From Populus alba (taxonomy: Eukaryota > Streptophyta > Magnoliopsida > Malpighiales > Salicaceae): a stretch of 64,000 nt of DNA. The translations under genes and the position numbers were made by a program. Shown piece after piece: positions 1-10,626 of this stretch (positions within the stretch are counted from its first letter, which is position 1; each line of letters opens with the position of its first letter). The notes under the pieces were generated by a model. It was not told the origin of the DNA and did not search any database. It saw only the letters and a program-made list of their open reading frames with translations. Location of the stretch: positions 21,024,169 to 21,088,168 of the forward strand of contig NC_133288.1 in assembly GCF_005239225.2 (NCBI RefSeq), read 5' to 3'.

Positions 1-3000
1 TAAAGCTGGTGGAGTTTTCATGTTTGAAAGATTTAATTTTTGCCAAATTAACTCTAAGACATGATAGATTACCAAACTGTTTCTTGACAACTTAATATCA
101 GTAGAATTAAAAGTTCTGGCATAAGCAAGATAAATATTATGTAGATGAGAGTTAAAATATTGGCGGAAGTTTAAAGAATAGAAACACAATTGCCACCATA
201 CAAAGAAATTGTTTTGGTGCATAAGCACCAAAAAATTATAATGTACCAGAGAGAGAGAGAGAGAGAGAGATGCATACCATACTTCTCAATGCTGTCAAAC
301 AGCTTCAATATATCATTTTTAGTTGTGCTGATCTGCCCATGGTAAGCAAATGTAAGAAACAATTACAATGAACACCACAAGACAGCAGCAACAAGTATAT
401 TGGAAGATACTATATATTATACAATAGAAACAAAAACCCTCATCATAACCAGAAAATTGTTAATACAAGTTTATACAATTAGATAAGCCAACAAGGGAAA
501 AGTAGATTACATAGCATAAAAGAAAGTTCTATGCAATGGGAAATTGTAGCCATGTTTCTAAAAGGAAATGCTATATCAAAATCTGGATAGGCTAAGCTAT
601 GGGTGCATTTTCAAAATGCAAGATCTATTGCAGACATAAATCGGCTACATAACCTGAAGCACTAGCAATAAACAAACTAATATAGACCACGCACAAACTT
701 GAAAAATAAAATAAAGAGGAAAAGTACGGCTCAGAAAAAGAATGCAGACTAAAAATCACCAATAAGCATATGCTTTAAGAAAAAACCAAGCATATAACCT
801 ATTTCACCTACAATCACTAATTATGGAGTACCATAAAATCACCAGATACCAACATGTTTGACGCTGATAATGAAATAAACAGGAAGAGTCCTTATTCTAA
901 ATATAAGAGAAACATTGGTGATAGTTTCTGGATCAAGAAAAAACTAAAAGTTCTATTGGGGCAAAGTCAGCAAAACTTCCAAATTACCAGAGATTGATCT
1001 ATCTCGGAAGATGATAATGAGACAATACCAGCAAGTGCTTCAAGTGCTAGACCTGAAAAGAAACATGATCAAGCAAATGGATATAAGCCAATGTAGGTGG
1101 AAGAATTAGCATGGCTTAGAGTGCTAATTTCAGCAATACAGCACAATGTAAAATATGATACACTCTCCATTCAATTCTTTCCTTCCCATTTTCAGGATGT
1201 TCCAAACTCCTTGCCCATTACTATTTCTAAGCACATATCCTTAGTTATGTCCACAAATTTATGCTTAGATAATTATAAAAGCAAAACTGGAGCAAGTATT
1301 TCCAAGTGTTAATGTGATAATTGCATATCCCCTTGCAAGAAAAGCATAGAATATATATGACAGGGCGCGGGCGCTAGAAAAGTCATTGTGGTGTACAAAA
1401 CACTTATAGAACATACCAGCAGCAAGGGTACTAGACTCGGGATTATTAGAATTATAGCGCCATCTACCATCACTTTGACTCAGAGCCTGCCAATAATTAG
1501 CAAGTCAACCATTACATGTGCCGAAAATTGTATTTGAAGTAGGAAAAGAAAATTCAAACCAAACGCCAACCAAAACATTGTGAAATAAACTTCTAAGCAG
1601 ACCAGTGCTGGACCTACACACCCACCAACTCTGACCACATCAGCAACTAGTCCCAAAAGGGCCCTGCTCAATGTGGGAGAGTTCCTGGCAAGGGTGGTCC
1701 ACTAATGAGTTATTTTTTCACACTCATACAACAGTTCACTGTCAAGTTCAAATCTTCACTCTAACAATAACTCCAAATAATAATGAACCTTGATGGACTG
1801 AAAAACTCCTTCAGCATCAGCAAGATAAAGATCATCTTTGGTAGTTTGACCCTGCATTGAGAAAAATATCAGCTTCAAGCTTTAGTAAAAAACTGGCAAG
1901 GCTTATGCTACATGACAACAGCTTGAAAATTGTATTCTCTATCAGGAAGTTGAGTAAATAAACACCTAGCAATTAACACTGCTGAAATTTCATGATTTCA
2001 GACAAAATCTGCTTACAAAAGTTTCAACCTAAAACTTATCACTAATTACCTCTCCCTTGCATTGTAGAAAGAAAAGAATAATTCCCCAATTAGAAAATGC
2101 ATAAAAAATGAGAATCACGCTCGAAACCCATAACATCTAAAGGTGTTTATATATATTAGTTACCTTGATAAGAGCTAAACCTCCCACAGAGTAGTAGAAA
2201 TCAAGCAAAGCACTTGCACCACTGACAGCAGCTTGTAGCCTTGAAGCAACACCCTTTAAGAGAGAAATTAACCCATCATCACACATTGTTAGCAAGTTGT
2301 CACATAAAGTTAATACCTTTAAAATAAAAAAACAACACAGAACAAAACGATACCTCAAAAACATCCTCTTTGATGTCACACTTTAATATTCCATTGACTT
2401 TTAAGGCGTAGAATAAATCCTTCAAAGTAGAAGACGACGACCCAAGGATTTCCGATACAGACTGGCAAGCAGCTGTGCTGATATCAGACCTTTTATCAAT
2501 TCCAAGAACCTCAAACGTTCTAAGCTCCTCGTATGTTTCTTCTACGCTGGTAGCACACACAACATCTAGTCAGATCACTTTTTCTTGTTTAGGCCGACAC
2601 GAAAATGTAAACGAACACTTGCAAGTGCAAACACCAACAAGGATTGCCACAAGAGACAACTTTTACCATTCTCTCATCATCCAAACAGGCGTAACGACCA
2701 ATTTCAGTTCTATAGACTAACCAGATCTCATATAGCAAATGAACAAAGGAAAGCTTAAATTCAGTAATTAGTAAAATTTTGATATCTTATGAAAAAATAA
2801 TCCTGTTCCTCTAATTAATTAACAAAATAAGAAATTGAGAGGATTAAAGAGGTTTAATTAGGGTCTTTGAAAACCTTGGAAAAGATCCACCGAGAGAATT
2901 GAAGAGCTCCAAAGCAGCAGATCGGTGTGAATCGGAGATCGGTTGAAAGATATAAGAAGCGAGGGCGGATGAGTAGATCAATGCCGCAGCGATCAGAACC

Positions 3001-3026
3001 AGAAATCCTCCAAGATTTCTTGCCAT
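1..3026 (-). CDS. RPN2: Ribophorin II / OST subunit RPN2 (N-terminal part, runs off left edge)
   Basis: Subunit of the ER oligosaccharyltransferase complex, which transfers the lipid-linked glycan to Asn of nascent secretory proteins. The ATG at 3026 opens a typical signal peptide ([20 protein letters not shown]...) followed by [16 protein letters not shown], the conserved mature N-terminus of plant ribophorin II. Exons read on the minus strand: 3026-2875, 2546-2354 ([17 protein letters not shown], then [16 protein letters not shown]), 2253-2164, 1851-1789, 1486-1417, 1052-988 and 332-278 ([16 protein letters not shown]). All phases match and all introns are GT-AG. The C-terminal half, with the membrane segments, lies beyond position 1. 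A (GA)n run at 249-269 falls in the intron after the last visible exon. Family assignment rests on remembered sequence; Arabidopsis HAP6 (At4g21150) is the homologue I have in mind. Confidence 0.9.
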
Positions 3027-4518
3027 TTTTGTGCAATAAAAATTAAACGAAAGCTGCTTAAAAGAAATAAATTGTGTTACAGAGACATTAACACTCGCGT
3101 CTGTGTATAAATCTTAAGCGGTTTGAGTCTGCGGGTGCGTGGACTGTAAAAGTCACCGCCCTCTCTTCTCTCCTCTCTTCGAGCCTGGACTCTCACTCTG
3201 GACTCGGGAGTAGGGACGTTTTTTGTTTCACTTGGTTCCGAAAGTGCCCGTGAATATCTCATGAATACCCGTTATGCACACAGGGTTGAGTAGATGTGGC
3301 GTATCAAGTGTTGCCACCTGGTTGCTATAGTCCAATCAGAGGGCGTTGTGTGGCAAGATGAGTCACCATTGGTGCGTGGCCTTCGGGCTTTTTGGGTATT
3401 CAATTAACCTGAATGTAGCCCAGTGCAAAGCCTGGGAGAAAAAAAAGAGATCGAGATAATTTTTAGGAGAAGGCCCAAAGAAAGAGGCGTGGGCCTAAAT
3501 CAACTCGTCAAGCCAACGACTTATCCCGGTCAATACAATCAATGGGGGCGTTTGGTATAATTTTGTTTTCATTTGTGCTTTATACACCTGGGGCGTGTTA
3601 GACAAATTTCTGTTTTTATTTTTCCATGTCTTTTTAAAAGTATTTTTAGATTAAAAGGCATTAAATTATTATTTTTTAATATATATTTTTTATAATTTTG
3701 ATTTGCTAATATCATAATTAAAAAATAATAATTTTAATATATTTTTAAACAAAAAATTATTTTATATCATGTTCTCAAACACCCTAAAACTAACTCAGTT
3801 CATATTTTAAATCATTAATCAATGTCACCAGTGAATAACTTGATTGGGTGATCATTTGACATTGCATTTCTAACAGTGTTTAGATGTGTTTTAAAAGTAT
3901 TTTTGTTTTGAAAAAATATTGAATTAATGTTTTTTTTAATAATTTTAATATATTAATATAAAAAAATATATATTATTTTAACATACTTTTAAGTAACAAA
4001 TATTAGCAGTAAAAGGTGGAAAATTTTTAAAAAATCATAACATCCAGTTTCAACCGCAAAAAGCATGCAGTTTCAACCGCAAATGAAAAAACAAACAGCC
4101 CATTAATATGAAAACAGGCACGTCATCGCCTTGGTGAGAAAGAGAAATATTATGAGAGGTTTATAGATGAGTGTGAAAACTCAGAAGACACAATGGTGTT
4201 CATACCAACAAGCTTCCATCCATGCATGTAACTATAGGAAGGCGAGCATGTCTTTTAGCAGTAAAAGCTGATCAAATCCAGGAAATATTGTTAGCACCTC
4301 ATGGTTTCACAAAAAGATCCATTTAGACGTTTTTCTTTTTTTCTATCTATGAATAGAGTCTACATCCATTTCTGCTACCATAGGGTGGCAATTAACCTAC
4401 ATTCAGCAACCAAAGAAAGATGGAATGCTAGAGCAACCTTCGAGCAACCTTCAGCATCCGCAAAGGAAAGCTCCAACTTAAACACTTCAGGATGGAAAAC
4501 TAGATGCTCGCAATAATC
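3027..4518. other. Intergenic: RPN2 promoter and NOP10 3' side
   Basis: The 5' leader and promoter of RPN2 lie next to 3026. From about 3540 to 4110 the DNA is AT-rich, with long T/A runs and two copies of a phrase like cagtttcaaccgcaaa, ending in a GGGC...GTTTG-like terminal sequence. This suggests a decayed MITE, but I could not fix its ends. 4120-4518 is probably 3' UTR or terminator of NOP10. No coding exon seen. Confidence 0.5.
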
Positions 4519-5751
4519 TTAGTACTTCAGAGGTGACTGTTGGGTTGGCAACAATCCAAAGCGCTTCTTCAAAAGAACTCTTTGCCTCGAGTATTTGTCA
4601 TCGGGGGAGAAGCGGGCTGCAATTTGAAAATGGAAAAGCTCAATAAAAAGTGAAACTTGTATACAATGTACTAACTAAATAGAGATAGGAGAGGGTTATC
4701 CAGAAGTGATGATCAAGCTCAATATATGTAGTCTTTTTGTCAGTAAAATTCTAGAATAAACCATAAACCATAACAGTTCACATTTGTGAGGCAATAAAGA
4801 AAAGTCACTGCATGCATCTTTGAATCAATTTATCTAGTCACCACTCAACCGGATGCATCGATCAAATCCAAAATCATTTGATACATGCAAACACAAACCT
4901 TCAAAGAAATTTTATCAAGAGTAAAACCAGTTGTGACATTGTAAATTAATTTGACTTCCAAAAACAATAGTAGATGTGAAACAACACATCTAAAAATGTG
5001 ACCTCCAATAACACAAAGCAATTGACACTAAGAGCTTCTTCCAGTTATATAACATTTACATTTTCGTTGGTACTTCTGGTATTATTGAAATGTAGAATTC
5101 ATAAAACAGAGAGGACTGCTGTTTTATATCAAAAATTAGAACGAAAGAAAGAAATACCCATGCCTAGAATATGCAGAAATGAGGAAACAAGGGCTGAAAA
5201 AAAATGACTACCAACACCTAGACAAACATCCATTTGTGAAATTGACACAAATTTATTATAGCATGTTAATGAAATTTATTACCTGGGTGAGCAGATTCAG
5301 TAGGCAATCCCAATGGTGATTCTTTCTGCACAAAAGAAAAGGCAACTCAACAAAAACACAAGAAACAAGAGGAGGAAAAAAAGACTAAAACTTCAAAAGT
5401 CTACACATGATTTTCTCAAAGATCCAACATAATGGAAGCCAGCATTGGCAGAAACGCAAGCCGCCAGCCTATTACTAACTAGGCAACAAAAGGGGAGAAA
5501 AAGGAAGAAATTTTCTCAAAATTTTAGCTAACAGTATCACAAGCAGCATGCTTCAAACAACGAACACCGAGTTCCATTACTTTCCAATACAACAAAAGTA
5601 AAACTTAAAAATACATAAAATTTCCAAAGATATAGACTTCCAGTCTAACCCTTCAGTCTTGCTTATGTCACTATTTAAACCACTAAAAATTTCATACCTT
5701 GGTAGTGTAGACTTTGTCACCATTATCGTTTATATAAAACTGAAGATACAT
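4519..5751 (-). CDS. NOP10: H/ACA ribonucleoprotein subunit NOP10
   Basis: Small core protein of box H/ACA snoRNPs, which guide rRNA pseudouridylation in the nucleolus. The coding exons are 5751-5698, 5325-5283 and 4616-4519, 195 nt in all, giving 64 residues plus stop; 64 aa is the usual NOP10 length. The protein starts [19 protein letters not shown], continues [20 protein letters not shown] and ends [16 protein letters not shown], matching the family along its whole length. ORF callers miss it because each exon is tiny. A 5' UTR intron is likely: a donor (GAG/GTATGG) near 5901 and an acceptor (TTCAG/GAG) near 5764. The gene diverges from the NECAP-like gene across about 270-470 bp with telo-box and site II motifs, as expected for ribosome-biogenesis genes. 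Confidence 0.95.
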
Positions 5752-5977
5752 TGCAGCAACTCCTGAACAACAAAGTCAAAACCACAAGGTGTCCAGCTTT
5801 ACAAAAATCCAAAAAACATAATTTGAACTTGAAACAAAATCTCCCAAGAAAATAAAACCCATTGACGAGTAAAAACTAAAGAACCCACGTCATGACCATA
5901 CCTCTCTCGGCTCTTCCTGCAAGGGTTTAGAAACAGCTTCCTAGCTTCGAAAGAGATGATTGTTAAAAGAGAGTGAC

Positions 5978-6041
5978 TAGGGTTTCTGACCTTATTTTAT
6001 AAAGTCACGGACCAGGCCCGTATACGTTGGGCCATTGGGCT
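5978..6041. promoter_or_regulatory. Telo-box plus site II elements in a divergent promoter
   Basis: A telo-box (AAACCCTA on the minus strand, 5978-5985) is followed by TGGGCC at 6028-6033 and TGGGCT at 6036-6041, with GGCCCG just upstream. Telo-box plus site II (TGGGCY) pairs are the known promoter signature of plant ribosome-biogenesis and translation genes. They fit NOP10 and may also drive the divergent NECAP-like gene. Presence is seen directly; function is inferred. Confidence 0.6.
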
Positions 6042-6224
6042 CATCCACTCAGGCCGGCAAAGTTTTTAGAAAACGCGTAAAGCTATTAATAAGGAGACAA
6101 AGGGTAAATCAGTGATAACGCTTCGAATCCACGTCCAGCAACCTTTCAAAGCTTAAAATCTCTCAGCATTTCGCTTAAAAACTATATAAAAAACTCCGTC
6201 AATACCAAAACAACAACTTCGAAA

Positions 6225-7692
6225 ATGTCGTTCGAGGAAGACGACGAGTCGTTCGAGCACACACTCCTGGTGGTTCGCGAGGTTTCCGTTTACAAAATTC
6301 CCCCTCGTTCTACTGCAGGCGGCTACAAATGCGGAGAATGGTTACAATCCGACAAGATATGGTCCGGCCGGCTTCGAGTCGTATCCTGCAAAGACCGGTG
6401 CGAGATCCGATTAGAAGATCCGAACTCCGGCGATCTATTCGCTGCTTGTTTCGTTAACCCTGGACAGCGGGAGAACTCGGTAGAGACAGTCCTCGACTCG
6501 TCCCGATATTTCGTACTTAAAATCGAGGACGGGACAGGTAAGCACGCGTTTGTTGGTCTAGGGTTTACAGAGAGAAATGAAGCGTTTGATTTTAATGTGG
6601 CGTTATCGGATCACGAGAAGTACGTGAGACGAGAAAATGAGAAAGAGAGTGGCGAAACGAGTGAGAGTGATGCTCATATTGATATTCATCCTGCCGTTAA
6701 TCAAAGATTAAAGGTAATTAACAAAAAAAATTGATCTTTTTATTTTTAATGTTTCTATAATGCTTGAATTGTGATGATTGTGGTTTGATTTTGATAGATT
6801 GGTGGTGTTTTAGTGAGGTTAGTTAGGGGTGATTATTGAATTGTCATGCGTGTTTTATGGGATTAAAGATCCATAGTTTTGGATTATAGGAGGGGGAGAC
6901 TATAAGAATCAATGTGAAGCCTAAGCCATCTGCTGGAGCTGGAATGCTATCAGCTGCAGGGCTATCTGGAGGGGTTTCAACAACTGGAAAGCCTAAACCT
7001 TTAGCAATTGCGCCGCCACCAACTGGAGTGGGGAAACTAAGGTCTCCGCTCCCACCACCTCCCAATGATCCAGCTGCTGCTCGAATGACGGCAGGGAATC
7101 ATAGTGGAATTGGTCTAAAAGTACCACCCAAGGAATCTACTCGATGGTCTACTGATTCTTTATCAGATTTGTCTCCGCTTGAGGTATGTCTGCTTTCCGA
7201 ATATCCTGTTTGTGTTCTTGAAGATTGCATTATGTATTTGAAATGCTACGCTAGCTAATGTTGATCAATGAGTTCCTTAGAAATGTGAAAACATCACAGT
7301 TGTGCCGAAGAGATGTGTTTGATAAGGTCCTGGACTTATGTTCCCCTGTTGATTATCGGTACTGTGATATGTGAATAAAGTATAAACTGCTCTGAACTGT
7401 AGCCAGGATAGTAAGGTCATAATAATAAACTGATTACAAGTTCCTTTCTGAGATCCTGGTGGACTCTTAAATGAAATAAGGGAAATCTACTTCTACTTAA
7501 CTACATTTGTCGTCGCAAATACTACAATGCATCCAATCTCTGTTTAGCACTTCAATCAAATGTATACTGTCTTCGTCAGTAGATGCAAAGATGTTATATA
7601 GTTCCTTTGCTGTTCTGCATCTGCAGAGAAATCTTCCTTCAACAACATCAGGATCAACCAAGACAACTGCATCAGGATGGGCTGCTTTCTGA
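6225..7692 (+). CDS. NECAP-like protein (adaptin ear-binding coat-associated, PH-like fold)
   Basis: Predicted clathrin-adaptor accessory protein, probably acting in endocytic vesicle formation. Three exons, 6225-6713, 6890-7183 and 7627-7692, give 282 residues. Exon 1 encodes the whole NECAP PHear-like domain: EHTLLVVREVSVYKIPPR, then EWLQSDKIWSGRLRVVSCKD, LEDPNSGDLFAACFV, SSRYFVLKIEDGTGKHAFVGLGF, and the ending DIHPAVNQRLK. Exon 2 continues EGETIRINVKPKP into a Pro/Ser/Gly-rich tail; exon 3 ends RNLPSTTSGSTKTTASGWAAF. A C-terminal tail with a W-x-x-F-type end is usual for NECAPs and could bind adaptor ears; here WAAF is the last four residues. Phases are 0/0 and all introns GT-AG. Arabidopsis At1g03900 is the homologue I recall. 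Confidence 0.92.
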
Positions 7693-8837
7693 TTGTGTTG
7701 GGGATTTGTTGAGCATGATAAAGGCATTTGTTTTATGTGTTTTTTGTAAAAGCTGAAAAAATGAACGACGAAATTGAGAAATGTAAGCAAGCAGGAGCTA
7801 CCAAATACCATCATGTGTGCAAAATAATGTTATATGAAATGTATCAAATGCTTCTCTTCTTCATACATGGATTGAGTTCTTATTTCTACATAATAGAGAA
7901 AAGTTTTGTGTCTCTATCGTTCTGGTTGTCTGATGTGTACTGACGACCAAATATGGTTCATCTGTCTTTTTTCTTCCCCTGAGCTACTGCACATGTTTCG
8001 CACAGTAGTCCTCGGCAGCTAGACGTATCAATCAAAACCTTAAACGCTGCTAAGTGCTAAGAAATATGAGGATTTAGGAGAGGTCAGATGGAGGAGCAAG
8101 TTTGGAATTTAAGTAGACTTCCGAAACTTCCTTGCCATTTTTAAGTTGCACGTGTCTCCAGCCCCATTCATATCATCAAACCTGAAATCATTAACTTGTT
8201 TTTTAGTTTTTTGAGAGACCAAGTAGATTGACTAGTTGCATAGGGTTTAAATATTATTATTTTATGATCTAAGATGGGGAGAAGTAGCTATAAGTTCGCT
8301 TTTCACATGCAATTTAGGAAGTTTTATTACATAAGTTATTCTTTTTATCAGCAAACTCATCTTAGAATTTTCTCTTTTTTTCTTTTTAAATAAGTTCACT
8401 TGTTTATGTACTATCTAAATTATCTTCTAAAATATTAAAATACTAGAATTTTATTTTATGAGAAAAGCCCCAGGAAGTTATAGAAAAAAATATTTTGCTT
8501 AAATAATTAAAATACAGCTTGAAAATATCAAACTATAAATTCTCAAATATGTTAAAAAAAACAATTTATTGCCTAAAAAATCTTGATCTAAAAACCCAAA
8601 AAGAATTATTTTATGGAAGTATAAGAGTCATTAACTGGAGAGTTCCGACTGTGAAACCCCAAGAAGCAAGAACTAACGTGTTCATAAAGTTAAAAGGAGG
8701 AGGAGAAATATACTTCCTTCTAGTTAAAAATGATAGTTGCAATTTTTCATAACTTCGTCTTTCAATTAGAGAATAATACTGGTTGCATTTGAATTTGTGA
8801 GAAAATTAATAACTTAATATGTTAAGAGGAAGATTAT

Positions 8838-9144
8838 AAGAAAATTACAAGTAAATAACTTTTTGTCGGAAAGAAGATTTAAAGATAAACTCAACCAATA
8901 AGATATATTACAATAGTAATTTTCTTGTTAAATAATGTATGATTTGAGATTAAAAACTAAAGGATAAATATTATTGTGTTTGTAATATTTTGACGCTCAC
9001 AAACACAATAATATTTATCCTTTAGTTTTTAATCTCAAATCATACATTATTTAACAAGAAAATTACTATTGTAATATATCTTATTGGTTGAGTTTATCTT
9101 TAAATCTTCTTTCCGACAAAAAGTTATTTACTTGTAATTTTCTT
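8838..9144. repeat. Perfect 146-bp inverted repeat with 15-bp loop
   Basis: The left arm 8838-8983 and right arm 8999-9144 are exact reverse complements over 146 bp by manual comparison, separated by a 15-bp spacer (8984-8998). The arms are AT-rich and not simple sequence. Outside the arms the symmetry stops at once and there is no obvious flanking duplication. It could be a foldback transposon, a young hairpin small-RNA locus, or a sequencing or assembly fold-back artefact. Confidence 0.93.
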
Positions 9145-9249
9145 TTATATATATATATTGTTTTGATGTATTGATTTTAAAAATATTTTTTTAAAAATAA
9201 AAAAAATATCATTTTAATATATTTTAATATAAAAAATATCCACACTAAA

Positions 9250-9432
9250 TATGCTATTTGTTTTTAAGATTAATGTTTCTTGGCACAACTTTATATATAT
9301 ATATATATATATATATGCTATTTGTTTTTAAGATTAATGTTTCTTGGCACAACTTTATATATATATATATATATATGCTATTTGTTTTTAAGATTAATGT
9401 TTCTTGGCACAACTTTATATATATATATATTT
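9250..9432. repeat. Three tandem copies of a 60-64 bp unit with embedded (AT)n
   Basis: Units start near 9251, 9315 and 9375. Each holds the same roughly 43-bp stretch beginning atgctatttgtttttaag, identical between copies, followed by (AT)n of decreasing length. The identity points to recent slippage or unequal exchange. Short ORFs through it are repeat artefacts. Confidence 0.9.
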
Positions 9433-10626
9433 GGCCATAATCAGCGGGTCCCTACCAATTGCCAAGCATTCTTGACCCGCACGCTTCAGTCATGTTTGCA
9501 GGATTTCCAATGATTCCTTTCCTGTACTGATTTGATCAGTAATCCACGACCATTAGATGGGCTGGGCTAGTATTATTAAGAACTGTTTTTTTTTTTTTTT
9601 TTTTTTATCAAAGCCCGTATAATTATTATTTTTTAAAATATTTTATTTAAAAATATATTAAAATAATATATTTTTTATTTTTTAAATTTTATTTTTTATT
9701 AAATTTTTTTGAAAACTTTTTTAAAAATCAATTTTTCAAAATCATTTCCACACAGCAAAAACAAACACAAACGGTGACTAAAACCACTGCTTGGTGGCTT
9801 TGAGTTGCACGCAGATCAGAGATGAAAAGGAAAGGGCAAAAACCTGAAGAGAGAAGTGTTATCCGCCTGGCTAGCAAGATAACCTTTTGACATGGGACTT
9901 TGCTAAAGGCATGAATTAACTCCGGTCAACCCATCCAGCAAGCCACTTGATTTTGTCCAAAGCTTATGGCTGAGATCGTCATCAAATTGATTGTATTCCT
10001 CGGTGAACAGTCAGGCTTGATTGCCCCTCTCGAAGTACCATGCATTCACTGTACAAACTACTAATGATGCTGTTCAAGAAAAACCTAGTCACCGACCCTG
10101 CTGCTTATCAGCCTAGTTAGCACAATAAGATTCGTTAAAAAATGCAAATAAAAATAATCAGCATCATCAAGCCAACAGGCCGTCCATTGAGCAATTCTCG
10201 GAGATGGGTGGCGATATTTGTTCTGTAAGGCTGTAACTGCCCTTTCATCTCCACATAAAAATGATTTGCATGTAGATAAATGAGTGCTTCTACCATACAG
10301 CAAGAACAACACAGAAATATTTGGACTGTGAAGCCTTCTTTTATGACATCCGTTGCTGGATCAGACTGACCATGATCGAGATCTTAAAATCCTACTATTT
10401 TCACCTGTAAATGGGATATATTACAATGATTGTTGCACTGTACAGAGAATCGCTTTACGTTTGGTTTGGTTTTGATATTATAGAAAACGCCCCATGAATT
10501 GACAGAAGCAAAAAAATAAAAAAGGGGATATGTGGTATCCTTTGTTCTACAAAAAACAGCTGTCATCTGCAAAAATGGAGGAAGCCCAGAACAGAAAGTA
10601 TAACTCACTTGGCTGGGAAATTATTG

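Larger units (their letters stand above)
7693..10626. other. Intergenic with inverted repeat, tandem repeat and CSB 3' UTR
   Basis: 7693-8200 is probably NECAP-like 3' UTR and downstream sequence. 8200-9770 is AT-rich repeat DNA with the perfect inverted repeat (8838-9144), an AT-rich dispersed element (9150-9240), a 3-copy tandem repeat (9250-9432) and another AT-rich element (9580-9760). 9770-10626 is less AT-rich and likely contains the CSB 3' UTR. No coding exon recognised. Confidence 0.5.

Noticed and set aside
3541..4105. Possible MITE with GGGC..GTTTG-like ends
   Set aside because: Ends match weakly and no target duplication; described only as AT-rich repeat DNA.
9258..9513. Short ORFs rich in Ile-Tyr repeats
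   Set aside because: They are translations of the (AT)n tandem repeat at 9250-9432.
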